60,176 nt of DNA from Rhodobacteraceae bacterium PARR1 (GTDB taxonomy: Bacteria > Pseudomonadota > Alphaproteobacteria > Rhodobacterales > Rhodobacteraceae), in NCBI GenBank assembly GCA_002256185.1, contig NKIT01000002.1:1-60176 (forward strand). Reading direction: 5' to 3'. A model generated the notes under the pieces. That model was not told where the DNA came from. It searched no databases and saw only the letters and a list, made by a program, of their open reading frames with translations. The stretch's first letter is position 1, and each line of letters opens with the position of its first letter. Below are positions 31,123 through 42,751 of this stretch, piece by piece. A program made the position numbers and the translations under genes.

Positions 31123-31315
31123 CCCCGGATCAAGCGGTACCGTCGGGCCAATCTCGTCGCCGCGCTTGGCCTGTCGATTGGGTTCAAGGCCCTGTGCTGG
31201 CATTACGGCTATACTTGACGCAGGCCCTGCCGGTTTTCACCTTGGTATCGCCATGTTTTCGCCTTGACGATCAGGCAGCCTTTCGGATGTAGAGAGTCGT
31301 CCAAAGGGTGCCCGT

Positions 31316-32254
31316 ATGGATCGTAAACGTAGCTTGGTTTCGATTGTCGCCATCGTTGCCGTGGCGATAGCCGCAGGACATTTCGTGCAGTCGCAAGCCA
31401 CAGCCAACGCGGCGGGCGTGACGGCCGAACCTGCTTTGCCGATGGATACGCAGGCCACCACGCCCGTTGTGGCCGTGCAAGCGCCCGTGCCCAAAGCGCA
31501 GCCGCCCATTGTTCCCGTGGCCATGACCACAGACGCAACCGTGCCTGAGACTGCCGTCGTGGACAGGACACCCCCCGCACCGCTGGCCGAAGATTGCCCC
31601 ATCCACCTTGACCTTGTGCCACAGGATGGCGCGATGCTGGGTGTGACGCTGGTCGCCCCTTGCCACGCCGAAGAACGCGTGATCCTGTCCCATGCCGGGC
31701 TGACCGTGACAGCGCGCACCACGGCCACGGGATCGCTGTTCACCGCCCTGCCCGCACTGGACATGGCGGGCGAGGTGACCGTCACCTTTGCCGACAAGAC
31801 CCGCGAAACGGCGATGATGCCCATGCCTGAACTTCAGGATATGCAGCGCTTCGTGGTGCAGTGGTCGGGCGATGACCGCTTTGCCCTGAACGCCTTTCGC
31901 GATGGCGCGACCTATGGCGAAGTGGGCCATCTGACGGCCCAACCGCTGGCGATGCTGGATGGCATCACCGAAGCGGGCACGGCCGTCGTGGCCTTGGGCG
32001 ACCCCAGCGTTCCCCTGCCCCTGCTGGCCGAGGTCTATACCCTGCCCACCGATGGCAAAGCCGACCTGACCGTTGAGGCGCAGGTGACCGCGCAAACCTG
32101 CGGGCGCGAGCTTTTGGGCGAAATGCTGGACAGCCGCAACGGCAAGGTCACGGCGCAAGAGCTTTCGATGTCGATGCCTGATTGTGATGCCCTTGGCGGC
32201 TTTATTGTCTTGAACAATCCGCGCGGTGACCTGACACTTGCCTCGTCAGAGTGA
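31316..32254 (+). CDS. Hypothetical exported protein, 312 aa
   Basis: N-terminal TM/signal (RSLVSIVAIVAVAIAAGHFV), coding-like composition, directly upstream of the PstS/OmpA fusion; no family recognised. Confidence 0.75.
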   Translation: MDRKRSLVSIVAIVAVAIAAGHFVQSQATANAAGVTAEPALPMDTQATTPVVAVQAPVPKAQPPIVPVAMTTDATVPETAVVDRTPPAPLAEDCPIHLDLVPQDGAMLGVTLVAPCHAEERVILSHAGLTVTARTTATGSLFTALPALDMAGEVTVTFADKTRETAMMPMPELQDMQRFVVQWSGDDRFALNAFRDGATYGEVGHLTAQPLAMLDGITEAGTAVVALGDPSVPLPLLAEVYTLPTDGKADLTVEAQVTAQTCGRELLGEMLDSRNGKVTAQELSMSMPDCDALGGFIVLNNPRGDLTLASSE

Positions 32255-32275
32255 TTTGGGTCAGGCGTTGCAGTG

Positions 32276-33790
32276 ATGCGGTTTTTCGCGTGTGGCGCGG
32301 CGGTGATCACCGCGCTTTCGGTTTTTGGTGCTGGATCGCGTGCCTTGGCGCAGGATGTCACCTTGATCGCACGCGGTGGTGGGCTGGAACTCAGCGGCAC
32401 CTTGCAGGCCTTTGACGGCGAGTTTTACCGCATTCTCAGCGCCTATGGCCCCCTGACCGTCGATGCGCAGGGCGTGATCTGCGACGGCCCCGGTTGTCCC
32501 GGCCTGACCGCCCCGCGCGCCGTGATCCGCATCGCGGGCGAAGGTGATCCCGGCGGGCGAATCCTGCCCGGCCTGATCCGCGCCTTTGCCGATTTCCGCC
32601 GCCTGACGCTGGAGGTGGGGGGCGATGCCACCCGTCTGACCGACCCGACGACCGGGCAGTTGCTGGCCGAATTCTCATTTATTGCCATGCCGGTGGATCA
32701 GGCCGTGCCATTGCTGGAGGCCGGGCAAGCCGATCTGGTCATCGCCGCTGAAACGCCGGACGGTCTGGGCTCGCGCACGCTTGCCTTGGATGCGCTGGTG
32801 CCCATCGTTGCGGCGGATAACCCGGTGGCAGAGGTGTCGTCCGCCAACCTTGCCCGTGTGCTGGCGGGCGAGGTGTCGAATTGGTCCGACATCGGCGGTC
32901 CCGACATGCCCTTGGTGCTGCATGCGCTGCCCCCTGACAGTGGGCTACAAAAGGCGCTGGGCGTGCGTCTTGGCCGCGATGTGAAGGCGGCAGAGGTGCA
33001 TCCCGACCTGACCGCTCTTGCCGCCGCTGTGGCGCGCGATCCTTGGGCGATTGCCGTGACGGGCAAGTCCAGCATCGGCGCGGCGAAGGCCATCACCCTG
33101 ACCGACAAATGCGGCTTTCCGTTGCTGCCCACGTCGCTGGCGGTGAAAGCCGAAGATTACCCGCTGGCGCTGCCCATCCACCTGTTGACCCCCAAACGCC
33201 GCCTGCCCCTGATGGCGCGTGAGTTTCTGGAGTTTCTGTCCTATCCGCAGGCCCAAGCCGCGATTGCCAAAAGCGGCTATGTGGATCGCCTGCCCGAACG
33301 CCTGCCGATGACGCTGGACGGGCTGCGCCTGATCAACGCCATTCAGGGCGCGGGTGCGGAAACCACGCTGGATGATCTGAAAACGCTGGTCGATGCGATG
33401 GACGGCGCGGATCGTCTGTCGCTGACCTTCCGGTTCGAGGATGGATCGAGCACGCTGGATGCCGCATCGCGCGACAACCTTGCCGATCTGGCGCTGCTGC
33501 TGGAAGCCGGAATGTTCAAGGATGAGGCGCTGGTTCTGGCCGGATTTTCCGATGGGTCCGGCGCGGCAGAGGCCAATCTGGACCTGTCGCAGGAGCGGGC
33601 CGAGGCTGTGGCAAAGGCCCTGCGCGACGCAGCCCCCACCGTGCCCGCCGACCGTCTGCCGCAGGTGATGGCCTTTGGCGAGGCGCTGCCGATGGCCTGC
33701 GATGAAACCGCGACAGGGCGGCGGCTGAACCGGCGGGTGGAACTGTGGTTGCGCCCGGATTTCACAAAAGACCCTGCGCCCGGAAACTGA
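32276..33790 (+). CDS. PstS-like phosphate-binding domain fused to a C-terminal OmpA domain
   Basis: Signal peptide; substrate-binding-like body ([42 protein letters not shown]); C-terminal OmpA-like [23 protein letters not shown]...[13 protein letters not shown]...[12 protein letters not shown]. Confidence 0.85.
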   Translation: MRFFACGAAVITALSVFGAGSRALAQDVTLIARGGGLELSGTLQAFDGEFYRILSAYGPLTVDAQGVICDGPGCPGLTAPRAVIRIAGEGDPGGRILPGLIRAFADFRRLTLEVGGDATRLTDPTTGQLLAEFSFIAMPVDQAVPLLEAGQADLVIAAETPDGLGSRTLALDALVPIVAADNPVAEVSSANLARVLAGEVSNWSDIGGPDMPLVLHALPPDSGLQKALGVRLGRDVKAAEVHPDLTALAAAVARDPWAIAVTGKSSIGAAKAITLTDKCGFPLLPTSLAVKAEDYPLALPIHLLTPKRRLPLMAREFLEFLSYPQAQAAIAKSGYVDRLPERLPMTLDGLRLINAIQGAGAETTLDDLKTLVDAMDGADRLSLTFRFEDGSSTLDAASRDNLADLALLLEAGMFKDEALVLAGFSDGSGAAEANLDLSQERAEAVAKALRDAAPTVPADRLPQVMAFGEALPMACDETATGRRLNRRVELWLRPDFTKDPAPGN

Positions 33791-34529
33791 CCTCTCGTTC
33801 TCGGCCAATCACCAGATGGTCATGCAGGGTCAGGCCAAGCGCCTGACATGCCTCATGGATTTGCTGGGTCATAGAGATGTCGGCCTGCGACGGCGTCGGG
33901 TCACCCGATGGATGGTTGTGCACAAGGATCAGGGCCGAGGCATCCAGTTCCAGCGCGCGTTTCACCACCTCTCGTGGATAGACCGGAACATGGTCAACGG
34001 TGCCCTTGGCCTGTTCTTCGTCCGCGATCAGCACATTCTTGCGGTCCAGAAACAGGATGCGGAACTGTTCGGTCGACCGATGTGCCATCGTGGTGTGGCA
34101 ATAGTCCAGCAGCGCATTCCATGAAGACAGAACGGGGCGGTTCATTACCCGCGCGCGGGCCATCCGCTGGGCGGCCGCCTCAATCAGTTTCAGCTCCAGC
34201 ACGACCGACTCCCCCACCCCGCGCACCTGCATCAGACGCGCCGCAGGGGCAGAGATCACGCCGCAGATGTCGCCGAAAGTGTCGATCAAATCCCGCGCCA
34301 AGGGTTTGACATCCTGCCGGGGAATGGCGCGAAAGAGCAGCAGTTCCAGCAATTCATATTCCGCCACCGCGCCCGGCCCACCATCGCGAAAGCGGTCGCG
34401 CAGGCGTTTGCGGTGGTCGGCGATGTAACTGGGCAGACGGCCCGCATCCACCGGCGCGGCGGTCACCGCTTCGTCCGGGTCAGGGGCGAAAAGCGGCAGG
34501 GCAGAATCATGGAACGCGCGATGGGTCAT
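33762..34529 (-). CDS. radC: RadC family JAB-domain protein
   Basis: [22 protein letters not shown]...[42 protein letters not shown]. Confidence 0.94.
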   Translation of the reverse strand: MTHRAFHDSALPLFAPDPDEAVTAAPVDAGRLPSYIADHRKRLRDRFRDGGPGAVAEYELLELLLFRAIPRQDVKPLARDLIDTFGDICGVISAPAARLMQVRGVGESVVLELKLIEAAAQRMARARVMNRPVLSSWNALLDYCHTTMAHRSTEQFRILFLDRKNVLIADEEQAKGTVDHVPVYPREVVKRALELDASALILVHNHPSGDPTPSQADISMTQQIHEACQALGLTLHDHLVIGREREVSFRAQGLL

Positions 34530-34583
34530 CTGCCAAGCGTCGCGCAGGCAAATGAACGATTGGTTAACGACACATCCAAATGA

Positions 34584-34617
34584 AAAAGGGCCATCCGCGT
34601 GTCGGATGGCCCCTTTC
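34584..34617 (-). terminator. Rho-independent terminator downstream of dnaJ (minus strand)
   Basis: Minus-strand GGGCCATCCG-acacg-CGGATGGCCC followed by TTTTTC. Confidence 0.8.
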
Positions 34618-34634
34618 CCTAAACCAGGGCTAGA

Positions 34635-35789
34635 TCAGGATTTCATGCCGTCCCAGAAGCCTTTGACCTTCTTGAAGAAAGTGCTGCCTTCGGGGTTGTT
34701 CTCTTCGGACAGACGCTCAAACTCTTCAAGCAGTTCGCGCTGACGGGCGGTCAGGTTGACCGGGGTTTCCACCGCCAGTTCCAGAACCATGTCGCCTGAC
34801 CCACCGCCGCGCAGGGCGGGCATGCCCTTGGCGCGCAGGCGCAGTTGCTTGCCGGTCTGCGCCCCGGCGGGGACTTTGACCCGCGCCTTGCCGCCGTCAA
34901 TCGTTGGCACTTCAACCTCGCCGCCCAAGGCAGCGGTCGCGATGCTGATCGGTACGCGACAGAACAGGTTGACGCTGTCGCGTTGGAAGATCGGGTGCTC
35001 TTTCACCTCGATGAAGATGTAAAGATCGCCCGATGGCCCGCCGCGCAAACCCGCCTCACCCTCACCCGCAAGACGGATGCGGGTTCCGGTTTCCACCCCG
35101 GCGGGGATGTTGACCGACAGGGCGCGCTCTTTTTCCACCCGGCCCGCGCCACCGCAAGACCGACAGGGGTTTTTGACGATCTGGCCCATGCCGTTGCAGG
35201 TCGGGCAGGTGCGTTCAACGGTGAAAAAGCCCTGCTGCGCCCGGACCTTGCCCATGCCTGAACAGGTGGGGCAGGTGACGGGTTCAGCGCCGCCTTCGGC
35301 CCCGGTGCCACGGCAGGTGTCACAGCCGATGGAAGTAGGAACATTGATGGTTTTCTGGACGCCGTTATACGCCTCTTCGAGACTGACGCGCAGGTTGTAG
35401 CGCAGGTCCGATCCGCGTTGCGCGCGGGACCGTCCGCCGCCGCCAGCACCGCCGCGGCCACCCATGAAATCGCCGAACAGATCCTCGAACACGTCGGAAA
35501 AGGCCGAGGCGAAATCAGCGTTGCCGCCGTAGCCAGCCCCACCGCCGCCCCCGCGTGAGCCGCCTTCGAACGCCGCATGGCCATAGCGGTCGTAGGCGGC
35601 TTTCTTGTCGCCGTCTTTCAGGACGTCATACGCCTCGTTCACCTCTTTGAACTGGGATTCGGCGTTCGGGTTGTCAGAGTTGCGGTCGGGGTGCAGCTCT
35701 TTCGCCTTTTGGCGATAGGCTGTCTTCAGCTCTTCCGCCGAAGCCCCGCGCGCGACACCAAGCACATCGTAGTAGTCACGTTTTGCCAT
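34635..35789 (-). CDS. dnaJ: Chaperone DnaJ
   Basis: [36 protein letters not shown]; four CxxCxGxG zinc repeats. Confidence 0.98.
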   Translation of the reverse strand: MAKRDYYDVLGVARGASAEELKTAYRQKAKELHPDRNSDNPNAESQFKEVNEAYDVLKDGDKKAAYDRYGHAAFEGGSRGGGGGAGYGGNADFASAFSDVFEDLFGDFMGGRGGAGGGGRSRAQRGSDLRYNLRVSLEEAYNGVQKTINVPTSIGCDTCRGTGAEGGAEPVTCPTCSGMGKVRAQQGFFTVERTCPTCNGMGQIVKNPCRSCGGAGRVEKERALSVNIPAGVETGTRIRLAGEGEAGLRGGPSGDLYIFIEVKEHPIFQRDSVNLFCRVPISIATAALGGEVEVPTIDGGKARVKVPAGAQTGKQLRLRAKGMPALRGGGSGDMVLELAVETPVNLTARQRELLEEFERLSEENNPEGSTFFKKVKGFWDGMKS

Positions 35790-35818
35790 CTGGACAAAAC
35801 CCCCTCTTAGAACCGGGT

Positions 35819-35850
35819 GGGGGCGGTCCGTTGCCAGACCGCCCCCTTTT
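35819..35850. promoter_or_regulatory. Intercistronic stem-loop between dnaK and dnaJ
   Basis: GGGGGCGGTC-cgttgcca-GACCGCCCCC, T tail only on the plus strand. Confidence 0.6.
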
Positions 35851-35855
35851 CCGAT

Positions 35856-37772
<1,917 letters not shown>

Positions 37773-37883
37773 GATAGGCTACCTCTTCTTTCGGCGATGT
37801 TAAGGGGTTGGGCCCATCAGCGGCACCCGACCCCGATCCCAAGTCTGTCCGTCAGGGCGGCCCGCCCATCCGGCATCTGGCCG

Positions 37884-37913
37884 TATATAAGGGGGGGGCA
37901 TGGGGGCTGCAAG
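37884..37913 (-). promoter_or_regulatory. Putative dnaK promoter (heat-shock/housekeeping-like)
   Basis: Minus strand CTTGCA-N17-TTATATA upstream of dnaK; spacer contains (C)8. Confidence 0.5.
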
Positions 37914-37958
37914 CGTTGCCACCAAGTGAATCTGCGCGGCATTTTCGCAGAGGTCAGG

Positions 37959-38783
37959 TCACTTCCCCTGCTGCCACGACAAGGAGGCGTATTGCTTGGT
38001 ATAGAATTCACCCATCAGCCCGATGACGATGCAGATCAGCGTGATGATGATCGGGTAGGCGATACTGGAATAATGCGGGTTGTAGTTCAGGAAGATGAAC
38101 CCGCGCCCCTGGTCGATGGTGTGGAACAGGGGGTTCCAGTCGAACACCTTGACCAACGCCGAAGGCATGGTGTTGGCCACGAACATCTTGCCCGAAGAGA
38201 TCATGTTCAGGCGCATGTAGAGACCCGAGATGATCGACACCAGCTTGGGGTTCCACGGCATGGCAGAACGGAACAGCATCCCGATGGCCGCACCGCTGCC
38301 CCAAGAGATCAGCATCATTCCCATCACCTGAACCGGCTGTTCGATGGTGATCGGGTTGAAGATGGCGTGGTAGAACCAAAGCACCACGAACAGGGCCAGC
38401 ATTTGCAGATAAAGCGCACTCAGCGCCGATCCGCAGATGGCGACGATGGTGTTCATCGGCGCGTGCTTCATCATGTTGGATGTGGGGCCATCGGCCTTCA
38501 TCACGGCACCCATCGCCTTGGTGTGCAGCATGAACATGAAGATGCCCGAGAAGATATACAGGATGTAATCCCCCCGGATCGCCGACCCGCGCATCCCGGC
38601 AAAGTGGAACATCACATAAAAGCCTGCGACCATCATGATGGTTTGCAGCATGGACAGCACAAGGCCGATGATCGGGCTTTGATGGCCGATGCGGACGTTG
38701 TGCACCGCCGTGTGAAAGATCAACTCGAACATGGTCGCGGCACTTTGGCCGCGCTTGGGATCTATCTTGGCCTTGAAAATCAC
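37959..38783 (-). CDS. ABC-2 type permease, capsular/polysaccharide export-like (KpsM family)
   Basis: Six hydrophobic segments; NVRIGHQSPIIGLVLSML...; C-terminal WNPLFHTIDQGRGFIFLNYNPHYSSIAYPIIITLICIVIGLMGE; GTG start at 38783 preferred. Confidence 0.75.
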   Translation of the reverse strand: MIFKAKIDPKRGQSAATMFELIFHTAVHNVRIGHQSPIIGLVLSMLQTIMMVAGFYVMFHFAGMRGSAIRGDYILYIFSGIFMFMLHTKAMGAVMKADGPTSNMMKHAPMNTIVAICGSALSALYLQMLALFVVLWFYHAIFNPITIEQPVQVMGMMLISWGSGAAIGMLFRSAMPWNPKLVSIISGLYMRLNMISSGKMFVANTMPSALVKVFDWNPLFHTIDQGRGFIFLNYNPHYSSIAYPIIITLICIVIGLMGEFYTKQYASLSWQQGK

Positions 38784-38930
38784 GGCGTGCCTCTTGACCT
38801 GCGGGAAGACGTGCCCCGCCACCTTGCAGGAATCTTGCCGTTTCCTGCGAGCCGCATGATAAGGCGGAGAAGTGTTTCGTTCAATCGCGGCAATCGACTT
38901 ATGGTTGCTGTGCCGATCAAGGAGTTGTCA

Positions 38931-39725
38931 ATGGATTTCGCCGCCCTTATTCCCGTCATCCGCCGTTTGGCACTGGAAGCGGGCGACCGGATCATGGAGG
39001 TTTATGACGGCCCGGATTTTGAGGTGAAGTCGAAGGGCGACGCCTCTCCGGTGACCGAAGCCGATGAGGCGGCGGATGCCTTGATCTCGGCGGGTCTGCG
39101 GGCGGCATTTCCGGATGTGGTGCTGATCACCGAAGAACAGGCGGACAGTCATGCTTTGTCGGCGCGGACCTTCCTGATCGTTGATCCCTTGGATGGGACC
39201 AAGGAATTCATCCAGCGGCGCGGGGATTTCACGGTCAACATCGCCTATGTGCAGGACGGTGTGCCCCTGCGTGGCGTGGTCTATGCCCCGGCGCAGGGGC
39301 GGCTGTTCTACACGCAGGCCGATGGGCAGGCGGTCGAAGAGGTTGGCGCGTTCGACAAGGCAACCCCCGGTGCCGTGACCCCGATCAGCGTTGCAGCCCC
39401 GGATAACGCGGCGCTGATGGTGGTGGCCTCAAAATCCCACCGCGATGCGGCGACGGATGACTACATCGGCAAATATGCGGTGAAAGACAGCCGCAGCGCC
39501 GGATCGTCGCTGAAATTCTGTCTGGTGGCGACGGGTGAGGCGGATCTCTATCCGCGCCTTGGCCGCACGATGGAATGGGACACGGCGGCGGGCGATGCCG
39601 TCTTGCGCGGCGCGGGCGGGCATGTGGTGCGGATGGATGACCATACGCCGTTGACCTATGGCAAGGCGGGTTGGGACAACCCGTTCTTCATCGCCTACGC
39701 GTCGGGGGTGGAGTTGCAGAAATGA
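38931..39725 (+). CDS. cysQ: 3'(2'),5'-bisphosphate nucleotidase CysQ
   Basis: FEVKSKGDASPVTEADEAADALI...ITEEQAD...FLIVDPLDGTKEFIQRRGDFTVNIAYV...AGSSLKFCLVATGEADLYPR...EWDTAAGDAVLRGAGG. Confidence 0.94.
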   Translation: MDFAALIPVIRRLALEAGDRIMEVYDGPDFEVKSKGDASPVTEADEAADALISAGLRAAFPDVVLITEEQADSHALSARTFLIVDPLDGTKEFIQRRGDFTVNIAYVQDGVPLRGVVYAPAQGRLFYTQADGQAVEEVGAFDKATPGAVTPISVAAPDNAALMVVASKSHRDAATDDYIGKYAVKDSRSAGSSLKFCLVATGEADLYPRLGRTMEWDTAAGDAVLRGAGGHVVRMDDHTPLTYGKAGWDNPFFIAYASGVELQK

Positions 39726-40510
39726 CCGTCCTGATCGCCATTCCCGCCCGCTATGCCAGCACCCGCTACCCCGGCAAACCGCTTGTGGCGTTGAAAGGCC
39801 CGGACGGGGAAAAAACCCTGATCCGCCGCAGTTGGGAGGCCGCGATGGCCGTGCGCGGTGCCGACCGCGTGGTGGTGGCGACTGATGACGACCGTATCCG
39901 GGATCATGCGATGGGTTTTGGGGCCGAGGTGGTGATGACCTCCTCCGATTGCCAAAACGGCACCGAACGTTGCGCCGAGGTGGCGGCGAAACTGCCGGGC
40001 TTTGACATCGTAGTGAACCTGCAAGGCGATGCACCCCTGACCCCGGCGTGGTTCATCGAAGATCTGGTGGCCGGTCTGCGCGCCAATCCGGCGGCAGAGA
40101 TTGCAACGCCGGTGCTGCGCTGCGAAGGGCGGATGCTGGCCAAACTGCTGGAAGATCGCCGCAACGGGCGCGTCGGTGGCACGACGGCCGTGTTCGGCGC
40201 GGGGGGGCGGGGACTGTATTTCTCGAAAGAGGTGATCCCCTTTACCGGCCAAACCTTTGGCGACGAAGACCCGACCCCGGTGTTCCACCATGTCGGCGTC
40301 TATGCCTATCGCCCTGCCGCCTTGGCCGCTTATCCCGCATGGCCCACTGGTCCGCTGGAAAAGCTTGAGGGGTTGGAGCAGCTCCGCTTCCTTGAAAACG
40401 GGCGGCAGGTGCTGTGCGTTGAGGTTCAGGCGCAAGGGCGGCAGTTCTGGGAGTTGAACAACCCCAGCGACGTTCCGGTGATCGAGGCCATGATGGCCGA
40501 GATGGCCTAA
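39722..40510 (+). CDS. kdsB: 3-deoxy-manno-octulosonate cytidylyltransferase
   Basis: VLIAIPARYASTRYPGKPLVAL...RVVVATDD.RI.DHA...VVMTSSDCQNGTERCAE. Confidence 0.94.
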   Translation: MTVLIAIPARYASTRYPGKPLVALKGPDGEKTLIRRSWEAAMAVRGADRVVVATDDDRIRDHAMGFGAEVVMTSSDCQNGTERCAEVAAKLPGFDIVVNLQGDAPLTPAWFIEDLVAGLRANPAAEIATPVLRCEGRMLAKLLEDRRNGRVGGTTAVFGAGGRGLYFSKEVIPFTGQTFGDEDPTPVFHHVGVYAYRPAALAAYPAWPTGPLEKLEGLEQLRFLENGRQVLCVEVQAQGRQFWELNNPSDVPVIEAMMAEMA

Positions 40511-40522
40511 GGTCCGGCGGCG

Positions 40523-41722
40523 GTGCGGGTCAGCGTCGTCATCGTCAGCCGCCACCGCCCCGCCTTGCTGCGCCGTTGCCTGCTGGGCCTGACCCAACAG
40601 GACTTGCCGGGGTTTGAGGTGGTGGTGGTCGCCGATCCCGCCGGAATTGCTATGGCCGAAGGCTTTGCCGTCAAGCGGTTGGCGTTTGACGAACCCAACA
40701 TCTCTGCCGCGCGCAACCTTGGGCTGGTGCAGGCGGCAGGGGATGTGGTTGCCTTCATCGACGATGACGCCGTGCCGGAACCGACATGGCTGTCACGCCT
40801 GACTGCACCCTTTGCGGATGGTCAGGTCATTGCCGCGACGGGTTTCATTCGTGGGCGCAACGGGATCAGCTTTCAATGGCGGGCGGCGTGGGTGGACGCC
40901 GAAGGCCATGACCTTCCGATGGCGGTGGACAGTGTGACCCTGCTGTCCTCAACCCGCGCCAAGGCGGTCAAGACCCAAGGCACCAATTGCGCCTTTCGCC
41001 GCGAAACCCTTGCCGGGGCAGGGGGGTTCGATCCTGCCTTCCAGTTCTTTCACGATGAGACTGACCTGAACCTGCGCCTTGCGGGGCATGGGCTGACTGC
41101 CATCGTTCCAGACGCGCAGGTGCATCACGGGTTTGCCGAAGGCCCGCACCGCCGCGCCGACCGTGTGCCGAAATCCCTGCACGAGATCGCCGCCAGCACG
41201 GCGGTGTTCCTGCGTCGCCATGCTGGGGGGGCAACCGACCAGCATTTGGCCGACCTGACCGCCCGCGAACGCCGACGCACGCTGGGCCATATGGTGGCGG
41301 GCCGGATCGAGCCGCGTGACGTTACGCATCTGACGGCGGGTTTGCGCGCGGGCTGGGCGGATGGCCTGTCGCGGGCGCTGACCGACCTGCCGCCCTTGCC
41401 ACCGCCGCAAGCCGCTTTCCTGCCGTTGCACGGCCCCGGCCCCCGGCAAGGTCTGGTGCTGTCGGGCTGGCGGCATCAGGCCCCGGCGCTTGAAGCGCAG
41501 GCCCGTGCCGCAGTGGCGCAAGGCCGCATCGTCACGCTGCTTCTGTTCTCACGTGACGCGCGCCCGCATTGGCACGGTTTCGGCATGGATGGGGTCTGGC
41601 GACAGACCGGCGGCCTTTTCGGCCCGGCGGATCGGGGGGAGGCGCCTTTCCGCCTGTGGCGAATGACGCAGCGCAGGGACCACGAAATCACACGTCTTTG
41701 TCGCTTGCGAGCAACTGAATAA
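40523..41722 (+). CDS. Glycosyltransferase family 2 protein
   Basis: VRVSVVIVSRHRPALLRRCLLGLTQQDLPGFEVVVVAD...ISAARNLGLVQAAGDVVAFIDDDAVPEPTWL. Confidence 0.88.
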   Translation: MRVSVVIVSRHRPALLRRCLLGLTQQDLPGFEVVVVADPAGIAMAEGFAVKRLAFDEPNISAARNLGLVQAAGDVVAFIDDDAVPEPTWLSRLTAPFADGQVIAATGFIRGRNGISFQWRAAWVDAEGHDLPMAVDSVTLLSSTRAKAVKTQGTNCAFRRETLAGAGGFDPAFQFFHDETDLNLRLAGHGLTAIVPDAQVHHGFAEGPHRRADRVPKSLHEIAASTAVFLRRHAGGATDQHLADLTARERRRTLGHMVAGRIEPRDVTHLTAGLRAGWADGLSRALTDLPPLPPPQAAFLPLHGPGPRQGLVLSGWRHQAPALEAQARAAVAQGRIVTLLLFSRDARPHWHGFGMDGVWRQTGGLFGPADRGEAPFRLWRMTQRRDHEITRLCRLRATE

Positions 41723-41772
41723 GCGAATATCGCCCCCACGTCGTTTCCATATATGTTACGATTAATTTGTTC

Positions 41773-41801
41773 TTGGCATAATTTTGCCAGTTTTTGGCAT
41801 A
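41773..41801. promoter_or_regulatory. Putative operator upstream of galU
   Basis: TTGGCATA direct repeats at 41773 and 41794 (21 bp apart) with an inverted TGCCA half-site between them (TGGCA-taattt-TGCCA). Confidence 0.35.
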
Positions 41802-41852
41802 TGGTTGGTGATGCCCCGGTTGTGGTGGGGCCAACGTGATAGTGGGTGAATC

Positions 41853-42746
41853 ATGAAACCGAAGAAGGTCACAAAGGCCATCTTTCCTGTCGCGGGTCTG
41901 GGGACCCGCTTTCTTCCCGCAACCAAGTCGATCCCGAAAGAGATCATGACGCTGGTTGACCGCCCCCTGATCCAATATGCGATCGATGAGGCGCGGGCTG
42001 CCGGGATCAAGGAATTCATCTTCGTAACCTCGCGCGGGAAATCCGCGCTTGAGGATTACTTTGACGTGGCCCCCGAACTGGAATCCGCGCTGCGCAAGGC
42101 GGGCAAGGATCAGTTGTTGGACATCCTCAAGGAAACCAATATGGACTCTGGGGCCATCGCCTATATCCGGCAGAACCGGCCGATGGGTCTGGGCCATGCG
42201 GTGTGGTGCGCGCGGCGTCTGATCGGCAACGAACCCTTTGCCGTGCTGCTGCCCGATGACGTGATCGCGGCGGAAAAGCCTTGTTTGGCGCAGATGGTGG
42301 ATGCCTATGAACAAACCGGCGGCAATGTCGTTGCCGCGATGGAGGTTGCACCCGAAAAAACCTCATCCTACGGGGTTTTGGACATTGCCGAGGATATGGG
42401 GTCCATCGTCAAGGCCAAGGGCATGGTCGAAAAGCCCAAAGCCGGGACTGCGCCGTCCAACCTTGCGGTGATCGGGCGCTATATCCTGACGCCAAAGATC
42501 ATGACCAACCTTAACAAGATGAAGCAGGGCGCGGGTGGCGAAATCCAACTGACCGACGCCATCGCCGAAGAGGTGAAGTCGGGCAAGGTTTTCGGCTATC
42601 GCTTCCGGGGTCAGCGTTATGACTGCGGCTCCAAGGCGGGCTTCTTGCAGGCGACTGTGGCCTTTGGATTGGCACGGCCCGACCTGCGCGACGAATTTGC
42701 CAGCTATCTGAACGACATGATCGCTCTGCAAAAGGCCGCGCAATAA
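41853..42746 (+). CDS. galU: UTP-glucose-1-phosphate uridylyltransferase
   Basis: KAIFPVAGLGTRFLPATKSIPKEIMTLVDRPLIQYAIDEA...PMGLGHAVWCA. Confidence 0.96.
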   Translation: MKPKKVTKAIFPVAGLGTRFLPATKSIPKEIMTLVDRPLIQYAIDEARAAGIKEFIFVTSRGKSALEDYFDVAPELESALRKAGKDQLLDILKETNMDSGAIAYIRQNRPMGLGHAVWCARRLIGNEPFAVLLPDDVIAAEKPCLAQMVDAYEQTGGNVVAAMEVAPEKTSSYGVLDIAEDMGSIVKAKGMVEKPKAGTAPSNLAVIGRYILTPKIMTNLNKMKQGAGGEIQLTDAIAEEVKSGKVFGYRFRGQRYDCGSKAGFLQATVAFGLARPDLRDEFASYLNDMIALQKAAQ

Positions 42747-42751
42747 GGCCC

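Noticed and set aside
41773-41789. Possible sigma54 promoter (TGGCAT...TTGCC) upstream of galU
   Set aside because: GG-to-GC spacing is 9 nt instead of the required 10, and the -24 element lacks the usual C; better explained as a regulator-binding repeat.
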